Source: Candidatus Methylomirabilota bacterium (GTDB lineage Bacteria; Methylomirabilota; Methylomirabilia; Methylomirabilales; Methylomirabilaceae). Taken from it: a stretch of 6,785 nt of DNA. The stretch is taken from positions 1 through 6,785 of the forward strand of contig JACQEV010000226.1 in assembly GCA_016200385.1 (NCBI GenBank). Direction: 5' to 3'. Shown here in pieces: positions 1 through 6,768 of this stretch. Position numbers and translations under genes: made by a program. Within the stretch, counting starts at the first letter, position 1. The number at the start of each line of letters is the position of its first letter. A model generated the notes under the pieces. The model was given only the letters and a program-made list of their open reading frames with translations. It did not search any database and was not told the DNA's origin.

Positions 1-39
1 GAAGGGAAGGTCGGGGGGCAAGGGTCAGAGGAATCGGCC

Positions 40-846
40 ATGTCGTTGAACATTGTTGTCTGCATCAAGCAGATCATCGATCCTGAGATTCCGGCCAGCC
101 AGTTCAGGATCGATCCTGCCTCCAAACGGCAAGTCCAGGGTAGTCACTCGTTGGTGATCAGTCCCTACGACGCCAACGCCCTCGAGGTGGCAATCCAGCT
201 CAGGGAGAAGCACGGTGGCAAGCTGACGGCAGTCAGCGTCGGCGCGGCAACGGCTGTGACTGCGCTCAAGAGCGCCCTGTCGATGGGTGCAGATGAGGCC
301 ATCTTGATCAATGACCCTCTCATCGGGTCGCCGGATCAGCAGGGGATCGCCCACGTCTTGGCGAAAGCGATTCAGAAGGCCGGCGGATGTGACCTGATCC
401 TCACCGGCTGCGTGTCGGGAGATTGGGGCGACCGGGCCGTCCCAGCCTTCATGGCTGAAGAGCTGGGGATCGGATGTGTGACCTTTGTGTCTCGGATCGA
501 GGCAAAAGATGGGCAGGTGGTCATGCGTCGAGTCGTAGAAGATGGCTACGAGCTGGTCGAGGCGAAGACCCACGTCCTGGCCAGTATCATCTCCGACGAA
601 ACCAACACCCCCCGCTACCCCAAGCTAAAAGATATCATGGCCGCCGGCAAAAAAACGATCCCTGTATGGAAGGTAGCGGACCTTGGGCTCGACCCAGACA
701 GGGTCGGCACCGGCGCGGCCAGGGTTGCGATCACGGACGTCTCTATACCTATCAAAGAGTCCAAGTGCGAGATGATCGAGGGGGATACGCCGGAAGAGCA
801 GGCGGTAAAGCTGGCTGCGAGGCTTCGCGAGCTGAAACTCATCTAG
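40..846 (+). CDS. etfB: Electron transfer flavoprotein beta subunit
   Basis: This is the small subunit of the soluble cytoplasmic ETF heterodimer, which accepts electrons from acyl-CoA dehydrogenases. The 268 residues are a normal length for EtfB. Family landmarks are the N-terminal strand and lysine (IVVCIKQ, residues 5-11), PYDANALEVA (42-51), ALSMGADEAILI (79-90) and the C-terminal recognition-loop block TNTPRYPKLKDIMAAGKK. The start has an AGAGGA ribosome binding site at 27-32, 7 bases upstream. The nucleotide-binding loop at 122-136 (TGCVSGDWGDRAVPA) diverges from the usual G-x-Q-A-x-D-x-D-T-x-Q-V-G-P pattern, although Asp128 is kept. etfA follows after 9 bases and a membrane ETF:quinone oxidoreductase follows that, so an ordinary respiratory role is more likely than flavin-based bifurcation. 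This last point is inference from context. The family call is secure. Confidence 0.96.
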   Translation: MSLNIVVCIKQIIDPEIPASQFRIDPASKRQVQGSHSLVISPYDANALEVAIQLREKHGGKLTAVSVGAATAVTALKSALSMGADEAILINDPLIGSPDQQGIAHVLAKAIQKAGGCDLILTGCVSGDWGDRAVPAFMAEELGIGCVTFVSRIEAKDGQVVMRRVVEDGYELVEAKTHVLASIISDETNTPRYPKLKDIMAAGKKTIPVWKVADLGLDPDRVGTGAARVAITDVSIPIKESKCEMIEGDTPEEQAVKLAARLRELKLI

Positions 847-855
847 GGAGAAACG

Positions 856-1845
856 ATGCCGGGAACGTTGGTCTTCACAACCACTGAGAGCGGAGGGCTG
901 ACCAGGAATGTACTTGAAGTGTTGGCAGGCGGGAAGCGACTGAAATCGCTCCTGGGCGGGCCGGTCGGCGCGGCCATTTTGGGGACAGAGCTGAACGCGT
1001 ACGTTCCACTCCTCTTCGCCTACGGCGCCGATCAGGTCTACCGGGCGGAGCACCCGCTCCTCGCGCGGTATCAAGGCGATGCGTACGCCATTGCCCTGCA
1101 CCTGATCTGCCTGCGCGCACAGCCGAACGTGATCCTGCTAGCCGGAGACTCCATTGGACGAGAGCTCGGTCCACGCCTAGCCCATAGGCTGAAGGCCGGA
1201 TTCGTCGCGGACTTCAGTGATGTTGACCTCGACACCGGATCGGGTCGGCTTCTGTTCACACGTCAGACCTACGGAGGCAAAGCGATGGCCGTCGTGCAGC
1301 CACACCTCAGCCCGGTGGTCGCAACCGTCAAGGTCCGCGCGCTGGATCCGGCCACGAAGGAACAGGGCCGCACCGGCGAAGAGATCAGAGTCGATGTCGT
1401 CTTGGAGGCGTCGCAGCTCAAGACACACCTGCTCGACAAGGTTCAGGAGGAGGTGGCCAGCGTCAAGCTCGAGGATGCGAAGATCGTCGTCAGCGGCGGC
1501 CGCGGCCTGCGTGGTCCGGAGGGGTTCAAGGTTCTGGAAGAGCTTTCCCAGGTTCTCAGAGGGGCGGTCGGCGCCTCCCGCGCAGCCACCGATGCCGGAT
1601 GGGTCCCGCCGTCCTGGCAAGTGGGGCAGACCGGCAAGAGTGTCAGTCCCGAGCTGTATCTGGCCTTCGGGATCTCCGGCGCGACCCAGCACGTTGCCGG
1701 AATTTCGGGCGCGAAACATATCGTCGCTGTGAACACCGACCCGGAAGCACCTATCTTTAAGGTCGCCCAGCTCGGCGTCGTTGGTGACTGGAAGGCGGTG
1801 GCGACCAAGCTCATCGAATGTTGTAAGGAATTGACCAGGCAATGA
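856..1845 (+). CDS. etfA: Electron transfer flavoprotein alpha subunit
   Basis: This is the large ETF subunit, which carries the redox-active FAD. The 329 residues are full length. The C-terminal FAD domain is textbook: [13 protein letters not shown] (212-224), [11 protein letters not shown] (239-249), [20 protein letters not shown] (255-274) continuing to GATQHVAGI (275-283), and NTDPEAPIF (293-301). The N-terminal domain (about 1-190) is the more variable nucleotide-fold half. No ferredoxin-like N-terminal extension is present, unlike some bifurcating EtfA proteins. An AGGGAG ribosome binding site at 845-850 overlaps the etfB stop codon, which supports this start and translational coupling. 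EtfA pairs with EtfB and should dock to acyl-CoA dehydrogenases on one side and to the EMO encoded 7 bases downstream on the other. Confidence 0.97.
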   Translation: MPGTLVFTTTESGGLTRNVLEVLAGGKRLKSLLGGPVGAAILGTELNAYVPLLFAYGADQVYRAEHPLLARYQGDAYAIALHLICLRAQPNVILLAGDSIGRELGPRLAHRLKAGFVADFSDVDLDTGSGRLLFTRQTYGGKAMAVVQPHLSPVVATVKVRALDPATKEQGRTGEEIRVDVVLEASQLKTHLLDKVQEEVASVKLEDAKIVVSGGRGLRGPEGFKVLEELSQVLRGAVGASRAATDAGWVPPSWQVGQTGKSVSPELYLAFGISGATQHVAGISGAKHIVAVNTDPEAPIFKVAQLGVVGDWKAVATKLIECCKELTRQ

Positions 1846-1852
1846 ACCAGCT

Positions 1853-3835
1853 ATGACCCCGATGCGCGAAATATACTGGAACATCCCCGGCCACCTGTTT
1901 CTCTACCTCCTGTTCTTCCCTTTCCTCGTCGTCTTCTTGTACGGCATCTACCGGAATCTCCGCCTGCTGTTCATGGGGCAGCCAGCCGCGGTGTGGGATC
2001 ACTTTTGGGATCGGCTGAAAGGGTTCGTCGAACATGCGGTCTTACAGCGGCGGATTGCCCGCGACGCGATCTCGGGCCTGTTACACCTCTCGATGTCCTG
2101 GGGGTTCGCCATTCTCCTCATTGCCACCTGCCTGGTTGCCCTGCAGGATTACTTCGGTGTCCCCATCCTGTACGGCCACTTCTACCTGTACTTTATGTCG
2201 CTCACGGTCGACCTCTTCGGTCTGGCTGCCATCGTGGGCGTGGGGATCGCGTTGGCGAGGCGATATGGAGCGAAGCCAGATCGCCTGCTCACGCCTCGCC
2301 TCGCCGACAGCTATGGCATTCTTCTCACCCTGTTTCTTATCATTTTGATCACCGGGTTTGTGATCGAAGGGCTCCGGATCGCGGCCACGGCTGATCCCTG
2401 GGGACGCTGGTCCCCCGGGGGATGGCTGGCGTCGCTGCCTGTTCTTGGCCTTGCCCCACCTCAGCAGGCGATCCTTCATCGCCTCCTCTGGTGGTTCCAC
2501 GCGATCATCGCATTCGCGTTTATCGCCTATCTTCCGTACAGCATCAGCCTGCACATGCTGGCTGCCCCGGTCAATATTTTGCTGAGAAACCGCCAGCGCT
2601 CCGGGGTCCTTGAGCCGCTCGATCTGGAGCACGCAGAGCGGTTCGGCGCCTCAACGATCGACCAGTACACCTGGAAACATCTCCTCGATCTGGAAGCGTG
2701 CACCGAGTGTGGCCGGTGCCAGCAGGCCTGCCCCGCCTGGATGACCGGCAAGCCCCTCACCCCGAAGGGCGTGATCATCGACCTGCGAGACCACCTGCGC
2801 CTGGTTGCTGAAGGCGGAGATCGCAGAAAGATGGTGGGCGAGGTGATCTCCCACGACGTCCTGTGGTCCTGCACGACCTGCGGCGCCTGTCATCAGGAAT
2901 GTCCGGTATTCATTGAACCGATCCCGAAAATCGTCGAGATGCGCCGCCACTTGGTGATGGAAGAGGCCGACTTCCCGGAGACCATGCAGCAAGCCTTAAG
3001 GAGCCTGGAAGAGCGGGGACACCCGTTCCGCGGGACAGGAGCCACCAGGACCGACTGGGCGAAAGGGCTTGGTGTCAAGGAAGTGGCCACCAACGGCCGG
3101 CCGGAGATCCTCTACTGGGTCGGCTGCGCCGCCGCCTTCGACGAGCGAAACCAGAAGGTGGCCGCTTCCCTCGCCACACTGTTGCAACGCGCCGGGGTAA
3201 ACTTCTCCATCCTGGGCGAGGAGGAGCGGTGCACGGGGGACCCGGCCCGCCGGATCGGAAACGAATACCTTTTCCAGACGCTTGCGCAGGAGAATATCAC
3301 CACCCTCAATCGATACGGGATCAAGAAGATCGTCACCTCCTGCCCGCACTGTTTCAACACCATCAAGAATGAGTACCCCAGGATGGGCGGGAGCTACGAG
3401 GTCGTTCATCATACGGAGATGCTCGCCGAACTGGTGGGGCAGGGGCGCCTCCGCCCGCAGCGACGAATGGATAGCGTTGCATCCTTCCACGACCCCTGCT
3501 ATCTCGGGCGACACAACGGCGTGTATGATGCGCCCCGGGATGTCCTCGGCTCTATCCCGGGTTTGCAGGTGAAGGAGATGGGTCGGTGCAGGGAGCGCGG
3601 ATTCTGCTGTGGGGCGGGTGGCGGATTGATGTGGTTTGAGGAGAAGATCGGGAAGCGGGTGAGCTGGGAGCGGACCGAAGAGGCGCTGGCACTCCAGCCG
3701 CAGGTGCTGGCAAGCGCCTGTCCCTTCTGCCTGATCATGTTCGAGGACGCGATCAAGGTGAAAGAGGCGAGTGACAGGACGAAGTCGCTTGACCTGGCGG
3801 AGGTGTTGGCGCAGAGTATACAGAGGGCTGAATGA
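1853..3835 (+). CDS. Membrane Fe-S oxidoreductase, ETF:(mena)quinone oxidoreductase (EMO) type with HdrD-like domain
   Basis: The protein probably takes electrons from reduced ETF and delivers them to the membrane quinone pool. This role is known for EMO proteins of Geobacter and Syntrophomonas and is inferred here from architecture and the adjacent etfBA. Residues 1-245 hold about five membrane helices (near 13-34, 75-97, 111-135, 153-173, 211-238) resembling the NarI/HdrE cytochrome b fold. His216 and His234 are 18 apart, like the paired haem ligands His187/His205 of NarI. His61 and His78 are candidate partners. Two 4Fe-4S motifs follow: C283-x2-C286-x2-C289-x3-C293-P and C340-x2-C343-x2-C346-x3-C350-P. 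Two HdrD-like cysteine-rich modules come next: Cys425, Cys460 and C497PHC500, then Cys549, C585C586GAGGG and C623PFC626. The first module has CTGDPAR at 460, not a CCG. The ribosome binding site is weak, and Met4 (1862) is an alternative start. A general label would be (Fe-S)-binding protein, heterodisulfide-reductase related. Confidence 0.9.
   Translation: MTPMREIYWNIPGHLFLYLLFFPFLVVFLYGIYRNLRLLFMGQPAAVWDHFWDRLKGFVEHAVLQRRIARDAISGLLHLSMSWGFAILLIATCLVALQDYFGVPILYGHFYLYFMSLTVDLFGLAAIVGVGIALARRYGAKPDRLLTPRLADSYGILLTLFLIILITGFVIEGLRIAATADPWGRWSPGGWLASLPVLGLAPPQQAILHRLLWWFHAIIAFAFIAYLPYSISLHMLAAPVNILLRNRQRSGVLEPLDLEHAERFGASTIDQYTWKHLLDLEACTECGRCQQACPAWMTGKPLTPKGVIIDLRDHLRLVAEGGDRRKMVGEVISHDVLWSCTTCGACHQECPVFIEPIPKIVEMRRHLVMEEADFPETMQQALRSLEERGHPFRGTGATRTDWAKGLGVKEVATNGRPEILYWVGCAAAFDERNQKVAASLATLLQRAGVNFSILGEEERCTGDPARRIGNEYLFQTLAQENITTLNRYGIKKIVTSCPHCFNTIKNEYPRMGGSYEVVHHTEMLAELVGQGRLRPQRRMDSVASFHDPCYLGRHNGVYDAPRDVLGSIPGLQVKEMGRCRERGFCCGAGGGLMWFEEKIGKRVSWERTEEALALQPQVLASACPFCLIMFEDAIKVKEASDRTKSLDLAEVLAQSIQRAE
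3823..3826 (+). promoter_or_regulatory. Ribosome binding site inside the end of the EMO gene
   Basis: The GAGG core lies within AGAGGG (3822-3827), in the last codons of the upstream gene. It is 5 bases from the ATG at 3832 and 8 from the ATG at 3835, so either start is workable. The third in-frame ATG (3841) is 14 bases away and less likely. Confidence 0.6.
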
Positions 3836-4269
3836 TGGTGATGGAGAACACAGCGTTGATCGATCTGCTGAACCGTCTACTGGAGGCCGAGCGGTCCGGC
3901 GTCAGGGCCGTGAGCGGCATGCTAAAGTCGTTGCCGGACGGCGAACTCAAAGAGGGGCTGAAGAAGGCAAAGGGGGATGAAGCGCGCTATGTCGCGGGAC
4001 TGCACGCTACCCTGAAGCGACTTGGTGCGGTTCCATCGGAGAAGGTGGGTGACTTTGCCGACAAGCTCTTGGCGATCGATGGGATCGTCGAGCGGCTCAG
4101 GTTCCTCAACCGGGGTCAGGGGTGGGTGCTCAGGAAGATCGAAGCACTGCTGCCCACGCTGACCGATCATGCGATGCGGGATTTCTTCAGCGAGATGCTC
4201 GACACCCATCGAAAGAACATCGCCTGGGCCGAGAAGATGATCGAGCAGATGACGGCCAAGGTTGGGTAG
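3832..4269 (+). CDS. Small ferritin-like four-helix protein (DUF6306-like), function unknown
   Basis: This is a 145-residue soluble, strongly helical, charged protein with no signal peptide or membrane segment. It reads as four amphipathic helices, near 8-33, 37-65, 75-106 and 110-139. Acidic and histidine residues fall where a ferritin-like di-iron fold could use them: Glu18/Glu20 (LLEAER), Glu50 (GDEARY), His58, Glu87, Glu104, Glu121 and His126. The blocks LLEAER, DEARY and LNRGQGWV resemble, from memory, the family annotated DUF6306 (ferritin-like). No function is established for it and metal binding is unproven. The ATG overlaps the upstream stop (ATGA), indicating translational coupling to EMO. 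ATG codons at 3835 and 3841 are alternative starts. It sits between the electron-transfer genes and the mutase genes, so a role in protecting or maturing oxygen-sensitive cofactors is conceivable, but this is speculation. Confidence 0.85.
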   Translation: MMVMENTALIDLLNRLLEAERSGVRAVSGMLKSLPDGELKEGLKKAKGDEARYVAGLHATLKRLGAVPSEKVGDFADKLLAIDGIVERLRFLNRGQGWVLRKIEALLPTLTDHAMRDFFSEMLDTHRKNIAWAEKMIEQMTAKVG

Positions 4270-4297
4270 CTGACCTTGAGCGAACAGGTGGACTGAA

Positions 4298-5992
4298 ATG
4301 TCCGAGAAGAAGGATCTCAAGCGAATCGAGCAGGAGAAGGAGCGGTGGGAGGCCGAAACCCTGAAGCCCACCCTCAAGAAAAACCCCGAGCGGACAGAGC
4401 GCTTCACCTCGGTCTCCATGACCCCGATTGAGCGCCTCTACACCCCAGCGGACCTGCCGGGATGGGACTTCATGAAAGAGCTTGGATTTCCCGGCGAGTA
4501 CCCATATACCAGGGGACTCCACCCGACGATGTACCGCGGCAAGCTCTGGACCATGCGGATGTTCGCCGGGTTTGGCACCGCCCTCGAAACCAATCGTCGT
4601 TTCAAATATCTGCTCGAGCAGGGACAGATGGGGCTTTCCACCGCCTTCGATCTGCCAACCCTGATGGGGTACGATTCCGACCACCCGTTTTCGGCCGGGG
4701 AGGTCGGCAAGTGCGGGGTGGCGATCGACTCCCTTGCTGATATGGAGGTCCTCTTCGACGGAATACCGCTGGGCGAAGTGACAACCTCGATGACGATCAC
4801 CTCACCAGCGTCTGTGCTCTGGGCGATGTACGTTGCCGTCTGCGAGAAGCAAGGCGTGCCGTATCACTGCATCGGCGGCACCATCCAGAACGATATCCTG
4901 AAGGAGTACATCGCGCAGAAGGAATACATCTATCCGATCGAGCCGTCGGTGCGGCTGGTGACCGACACGGTGCTGTTCGGCGCGCACCACCTGCCTCGGT
5001 GGAACACCATCAGCATCAGTGGCTACCATATCCGTGAGGCCGGCTCCACGGCATTGCAGGAGCTGGCCTTCACCTTGGCCGATGGAATGGTCTATGTCGA
5101 GGAGGCGATCAGGGCGGGCTTGGACGTTGACGCCTTCGCGCCGCGCCTGTCGTTCTTCTTCGATTGCCATAACGACCTGTTCGAAGAGGTGGCCAAGTTC
5201 CGAGCGGCGCGGCGGCTCTGGGCCCGGCTCATGCGAGAGAAGTTCGGGGCGAAGGATCCGCGCTCATGGCTGCTCAGGACCCATGCACAGACCGCCGGCT
5301 GTTCCCTGACCGCTCAGCAGCCGCACAACAATATCGCGCGGGTAGCGATCCAGGCGCTGGCAGGCGTCCTGGGTGGAACCCAATCGCTGCATACCAACGC
5401 GATGGACGAGGCGATGGCCCTACCGACGGAGGAGGCGGCCACCATCGCGCTACGGACACAGCAGATCATCGCGCACGAGAGCGGGGTCACCAACACGGTC
5501 GATCCGCTTGCCGGCTCCTACTATGTGGAGAAGTTGACAAACCAGATGGAGGAGGGGGCCTGGGAGTACTTCAGGAAACTGGATGATCTTGGTGGGATGA
5601 TTCGCGCCATCGAAAGAGGGTTCCCGCAGCGTGAGATCGCTGATGCCGCTTACGCTTATCAACAAGCGATCGAACGGGAAGAAAAAATCATCGTCGGCGT
5701 GAATCGATTCACCACCGACGAGGAGCCCCCGATCCCCCTCCTGTATATCAACCGCGAGGCTGAGGCGGAGCAAATCGATCGGCTGCAACACCTTCGCCGC
5801 TCGCGGGACAAGGATGCGCTGATGCGATCACTCGACGCCCTCCGTCAGGGCGCCGCCGGAAAAGACCCGTGGGGGAAAGACCTCCTGATGCCGAAGATTC
5901 TCGACGCGGTCCGGGCCTATGCGACCCTTGGTGAGATTATGGGCGTCTTCCGCGAGGTGTGGGGCGAGTACACCGAGCCATCGATCATCTAG
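4298..5992 (+). CDS. icmA: B12-dependent acyl-CoA mutase large subunit; active site predicts isobutyryl-CoA mutase (IcmA type), often labelled methylmalonyl-CoA mutase
   Basis: This is the catalytic TIM-barrel subunit of an adenosylcobalamin-dependent carbon-skeleton mutase. At 564 residues it has the substrate-binding barrel but not the C-terminal B12 domain, which is encoded separately at 6111-6527. Conserved family blocks are [10 protein letters not shown] (90-99), [10 protein letters not shown] (112-121), [11 protein letters not shown] (194-204), SGYHIREAG (241-249, with His244 that contacts the acyl carbonyl), RTHAQTAG (327-334), [13 protein letters not shown] (359-371) and [11 protein letters not shown] (401-411). 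Numbering matches the Propionibacterium methylmalonyl-CoA mutase up to about residue 300. At positions 89 and 207 that enzyme has Tyr and Arg, which bind the substrate carboxylate. This protein has Phe89 and Gln207, as in isobutyryl-CoA mutase (Phe80/Gln198 in Streptomyces IcmA, 566 residues). Residue 116 is Ala, not the Asp of 2-hydroxyisobutyryl-CoA mutase. The start follows AGGTGG at 4286-4291. The family is certain; the substrate is inferred. Confidence 0.93.
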   Translation: MSEKKDLKRIEQEKERWEAETLKPTLKKNPERTERFTSVSMTPIERLYTPADLPGWDFMKELGFPGEYPYTRGLHPTMYRGKLWTMRMFAGFGTALETNRRFKYLLEQGQMGLSTAFDLPTLMGYDSDHPFSAGEVGKCGVAIDSLADMEVLFDGIPLGEVTTSMTITSPASVLWAMYVAVCEKQGVPYHCIGGTIQNDILKEYIAQKEYIYPIEPSVRLVTDTVLFGAHHLPRWNTISISGYHIREAGSTALQELAFTLADGMVYVEEAIRAGLDVDAFAPRLSFFFDCHNDLFEEVAKFRAARRLWARLMREKFGAKDPRSWLLRTHAQTAGCSLTAQQPHNNIARVAIQALAGVLGGTQSLHTNAMDEAMALPTEEAATIALRTQQIIAHESGVTNTVDPLAGSYYVEKLTNQMEEGAWEYFRKLDDLGGMIRAIERGFPQREIADAAYAYQQAIEREEKIIVGVNRFTTDEEPPIPLLYINREAEAEQIDRLQHLRRSRDKDALMRSLDALRQGAAGKDPWGKDLLMPKILDAVRAYATLGEIMGVFREVWGEYTEPSII

Positions 5993-5994
5993 TT

Positions 5995-6080
5995 CCCCTC
6001 CTTTGTGAGGAGGGGTCAGGGGAGGTAGAATATCACCAGATCTGCCCCACCCAGCCTCCCCTTACAAAGGGGAGGAGGAG
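5995..6080. repeat. Palindromic double-hairpin interspersed repeat in the spacer between the mutase subunit genes
   Basis: The left arm is a perfect hairpin, CCCCTCC (5995-6001) with loop TTTGTGA and GGAGGGG (6009-6015). The right arm is CCTCCCC (6055-6061) with loop TTACAAA and GGGGAGG (6069-6075). The two loops are complementary at 6 of 7 positions, and the arms also pair with each other imperfectly as one long inverted repeat. This layout is typical of short non-autonomous interspersed elements found in many high-GC bacterial genomes. It starts 2 bases after the icmA stop codon. No T-run follows either hairpin, so it is not a standard intrinsic terminator. It could still attenuate transcription or affect mRNA stability. 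Confidence 0.75.
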
Positions 6081-6098
6081 TTTTCGGGACAGCATTGC

Positions 6099-6103
6099 AG
6101 GAG
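6099..6103 (+). promoter_or_regulatory. Ribosome binding site that fixes the small mutase subunit start
   Basis: AGGAG at 6099-6103 is 7 bases from the ATG at 6111 but only 1 base from the in-frame GTG at 6105. The ATG is therefore the better start. The purine run at 6069-6080 also resembles a ribosome binding site but lies about 30 bases upstream, within the repeat, and has no start codon at suitable distance. Confidence 0.7.
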
Positions 6104-6110
6104 CGTGAAA

Positions 6111-6527
6111 ATGGGAGCTGAGGGTGAGCGAAAGATCCGTGTTTTAATTGCCAAGCCGGGCCTTGACGGGCACGATCGGGGCGCCAAGGTCATCGCAAGG
6201 GCATTCCGCGATGCCGGAATGGAGGTGATTTACACCGGGCTTCGGCAGACGCCGGAGATGATCGTCAGCGCTGCCATCCAGGAGGATGTGGATGCGATCG
6301 GCCTGTCATGTCTCTCCGGGGCGCATATGCACCTGTTCCCGAGAGTGATGGAGCTGCTCAAGGAGCGTGGCGTGAATGACATCATCGTGTTCGGCGGCGG
6401 CACGATCCCTGACGAAGACATCGCCAAGCTGAAGGCAGCCGGGATCGCGGCAATCTTCACTCCGGGGGCGACGACGGGCGAGACAATCGAGTTTGTGAAA
6501 AAGAACGTATACAAGAAACCGTTATGA
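6111..6527 (+). CDS. icmB: Cobalamin-binding small subunit of acyl-CoA mutase (IcmB/McmA2 type)
   Basis: This 138-residue Rossmann-like B12-binding protein carries the adenosylcobalamin for the barrel subunit at 4298-5992. The base-off/His-on signature is complete: D19-x-H21-x2-G24 ([10 protein letters not shown]), then S66-x-L68 (SCLSGAH) 41 residues later, then the GGG at 95-97 (VFGGGTIP). His21 should ligate cobalt through its imidazole. Lys15 and Asp19 match the Lys604/Asp608 partners of His610 in Propionibacterium methylmalonyl-CoA mutase. The length is close to Streptomyces IcmB (136 residues). The ATG at 6111 is chosen because of the AGGAG at 6099-6103; an in-frame GTG at 6105 would add two residues. 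A stand-alone B12 domain is also used by split methylmalonyl-CoA mutases, so this subunit alone does not define the substrate. It is 118 bases from its partner gene, with a repeat between them. Confidence 0.95.
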   Translation: MGAEGERKIRVLIAKPGLDGHDRGAKVIARAFRDAGMEVIYTGLRQTPEMIVSAAIQEDVDAIGLSCLSGAHMHLFPRVMELLKERGVNDIIVFGGGTIPDEDIAKLKAAGIAAIFTPGATTGETIEFVKKNVYKKPL

Positions 6528-6607
6528 TCAGCGTAGTTATGATCTAATTACGAGATTGTACTTAAGGATGATTAGTATGGTGTCTCAGAAATCCGTTGAA
6601 TGAGTGG
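6528..6607. other. Non-coding AT-richer tail after the last gene
   Basis: No gene is seen here. Base composition drops clearly from that of the operon. A weak hairpin, GTAGTTA (6533-6539) with TAATTAC (6545-6551) and one G-T pair, lies just after the icmB stop but has no T-run. It is not called as a terminator. Confidence 0.5.
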
Positions 6608-6768
6608 TGTCATTCTGAGGCGGAGCCGAAGAATCTCAAAGACGGCTCTGGGCAGGCTCCAGCGAAGGATCTCTAGGCGATCTGAGATCCTTTACGGAGC
6701 TTGTCATGAGATTCTTCACGGAGTCTACCCTAAGCAGGATCAGATCCTTCGCTTTGCTCAGGATGACA
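6608..6768. repeat. Interspersed repeat element with terminal inverted repeats, downstream of the operon
   Basis: The left end at 6608-6636 (starting TGTCATTCTGAG) is an imperfect inverted copy of the right end at 6742-6768 (ending CTCAGGATGACA). Inside are two further perfect inverted pairs: GAAGAATCTC (6628-6637) with GAGATTCTTC (6708-6717), and AAGGATCTC (6665-6673) with GAGATCCTT (6684-6692). The sequence style (TGTCATyCTGAG ... GAAGrATCT) matches, from memory, a very common interspersed repeat of environmental bacterial genomes. It contains no transposase. The 60-codon reading frame across it is a by-product of the repeat. Confidence 0.75.

Noticed and set aside
1..39. Promoter or end of an upstream gene before etfB
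   Set aside because: The 39 bases are purine-rich with a ribosome binding site but show no -35/-10 pair, and are too short to judge any upstream gene.
25..573. Minus-strand 182-codon open frame opposite etfB
   Set aside because: It lies antisense to a secure EtfB gene and its translation has no family-like blocks.
1177..1884. Minus-strand 235-codon open frame opposite etfA
   Set aside because: It is a shadow of a high-GC gene. The + strand frame has full EtfA motifs and a ribosome binding site, and the minus frame has no recognisable family features.
2081..2632. Minus-strand 183-codon open frame opposite the EMO membrane domain
   Set aside because: The translation is low-complexity, rich in charged residues and Gln, and mirrors a membrane-helix coding region. 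It is a composition artefact.
5995..6015. Intrinsic terminator after icmA
   Set aside because: The hairpin is strong, but it is followed by TCAGGGG and not a T-run. The downstream gene encodes the obligate partner subunit, so full termination is unlikely.
6105..6110. GTG start for the small mutase subunit
   Set aside because: It lies only 1 base from the AGGAG ribosome binding site. The ATG at 6111 has the proper 7-base spacing.
6533..6551. Terminator hairpin after icmB
   Set aside because: The stem is AT-rich, contains a G-T pair and has no following T-run.
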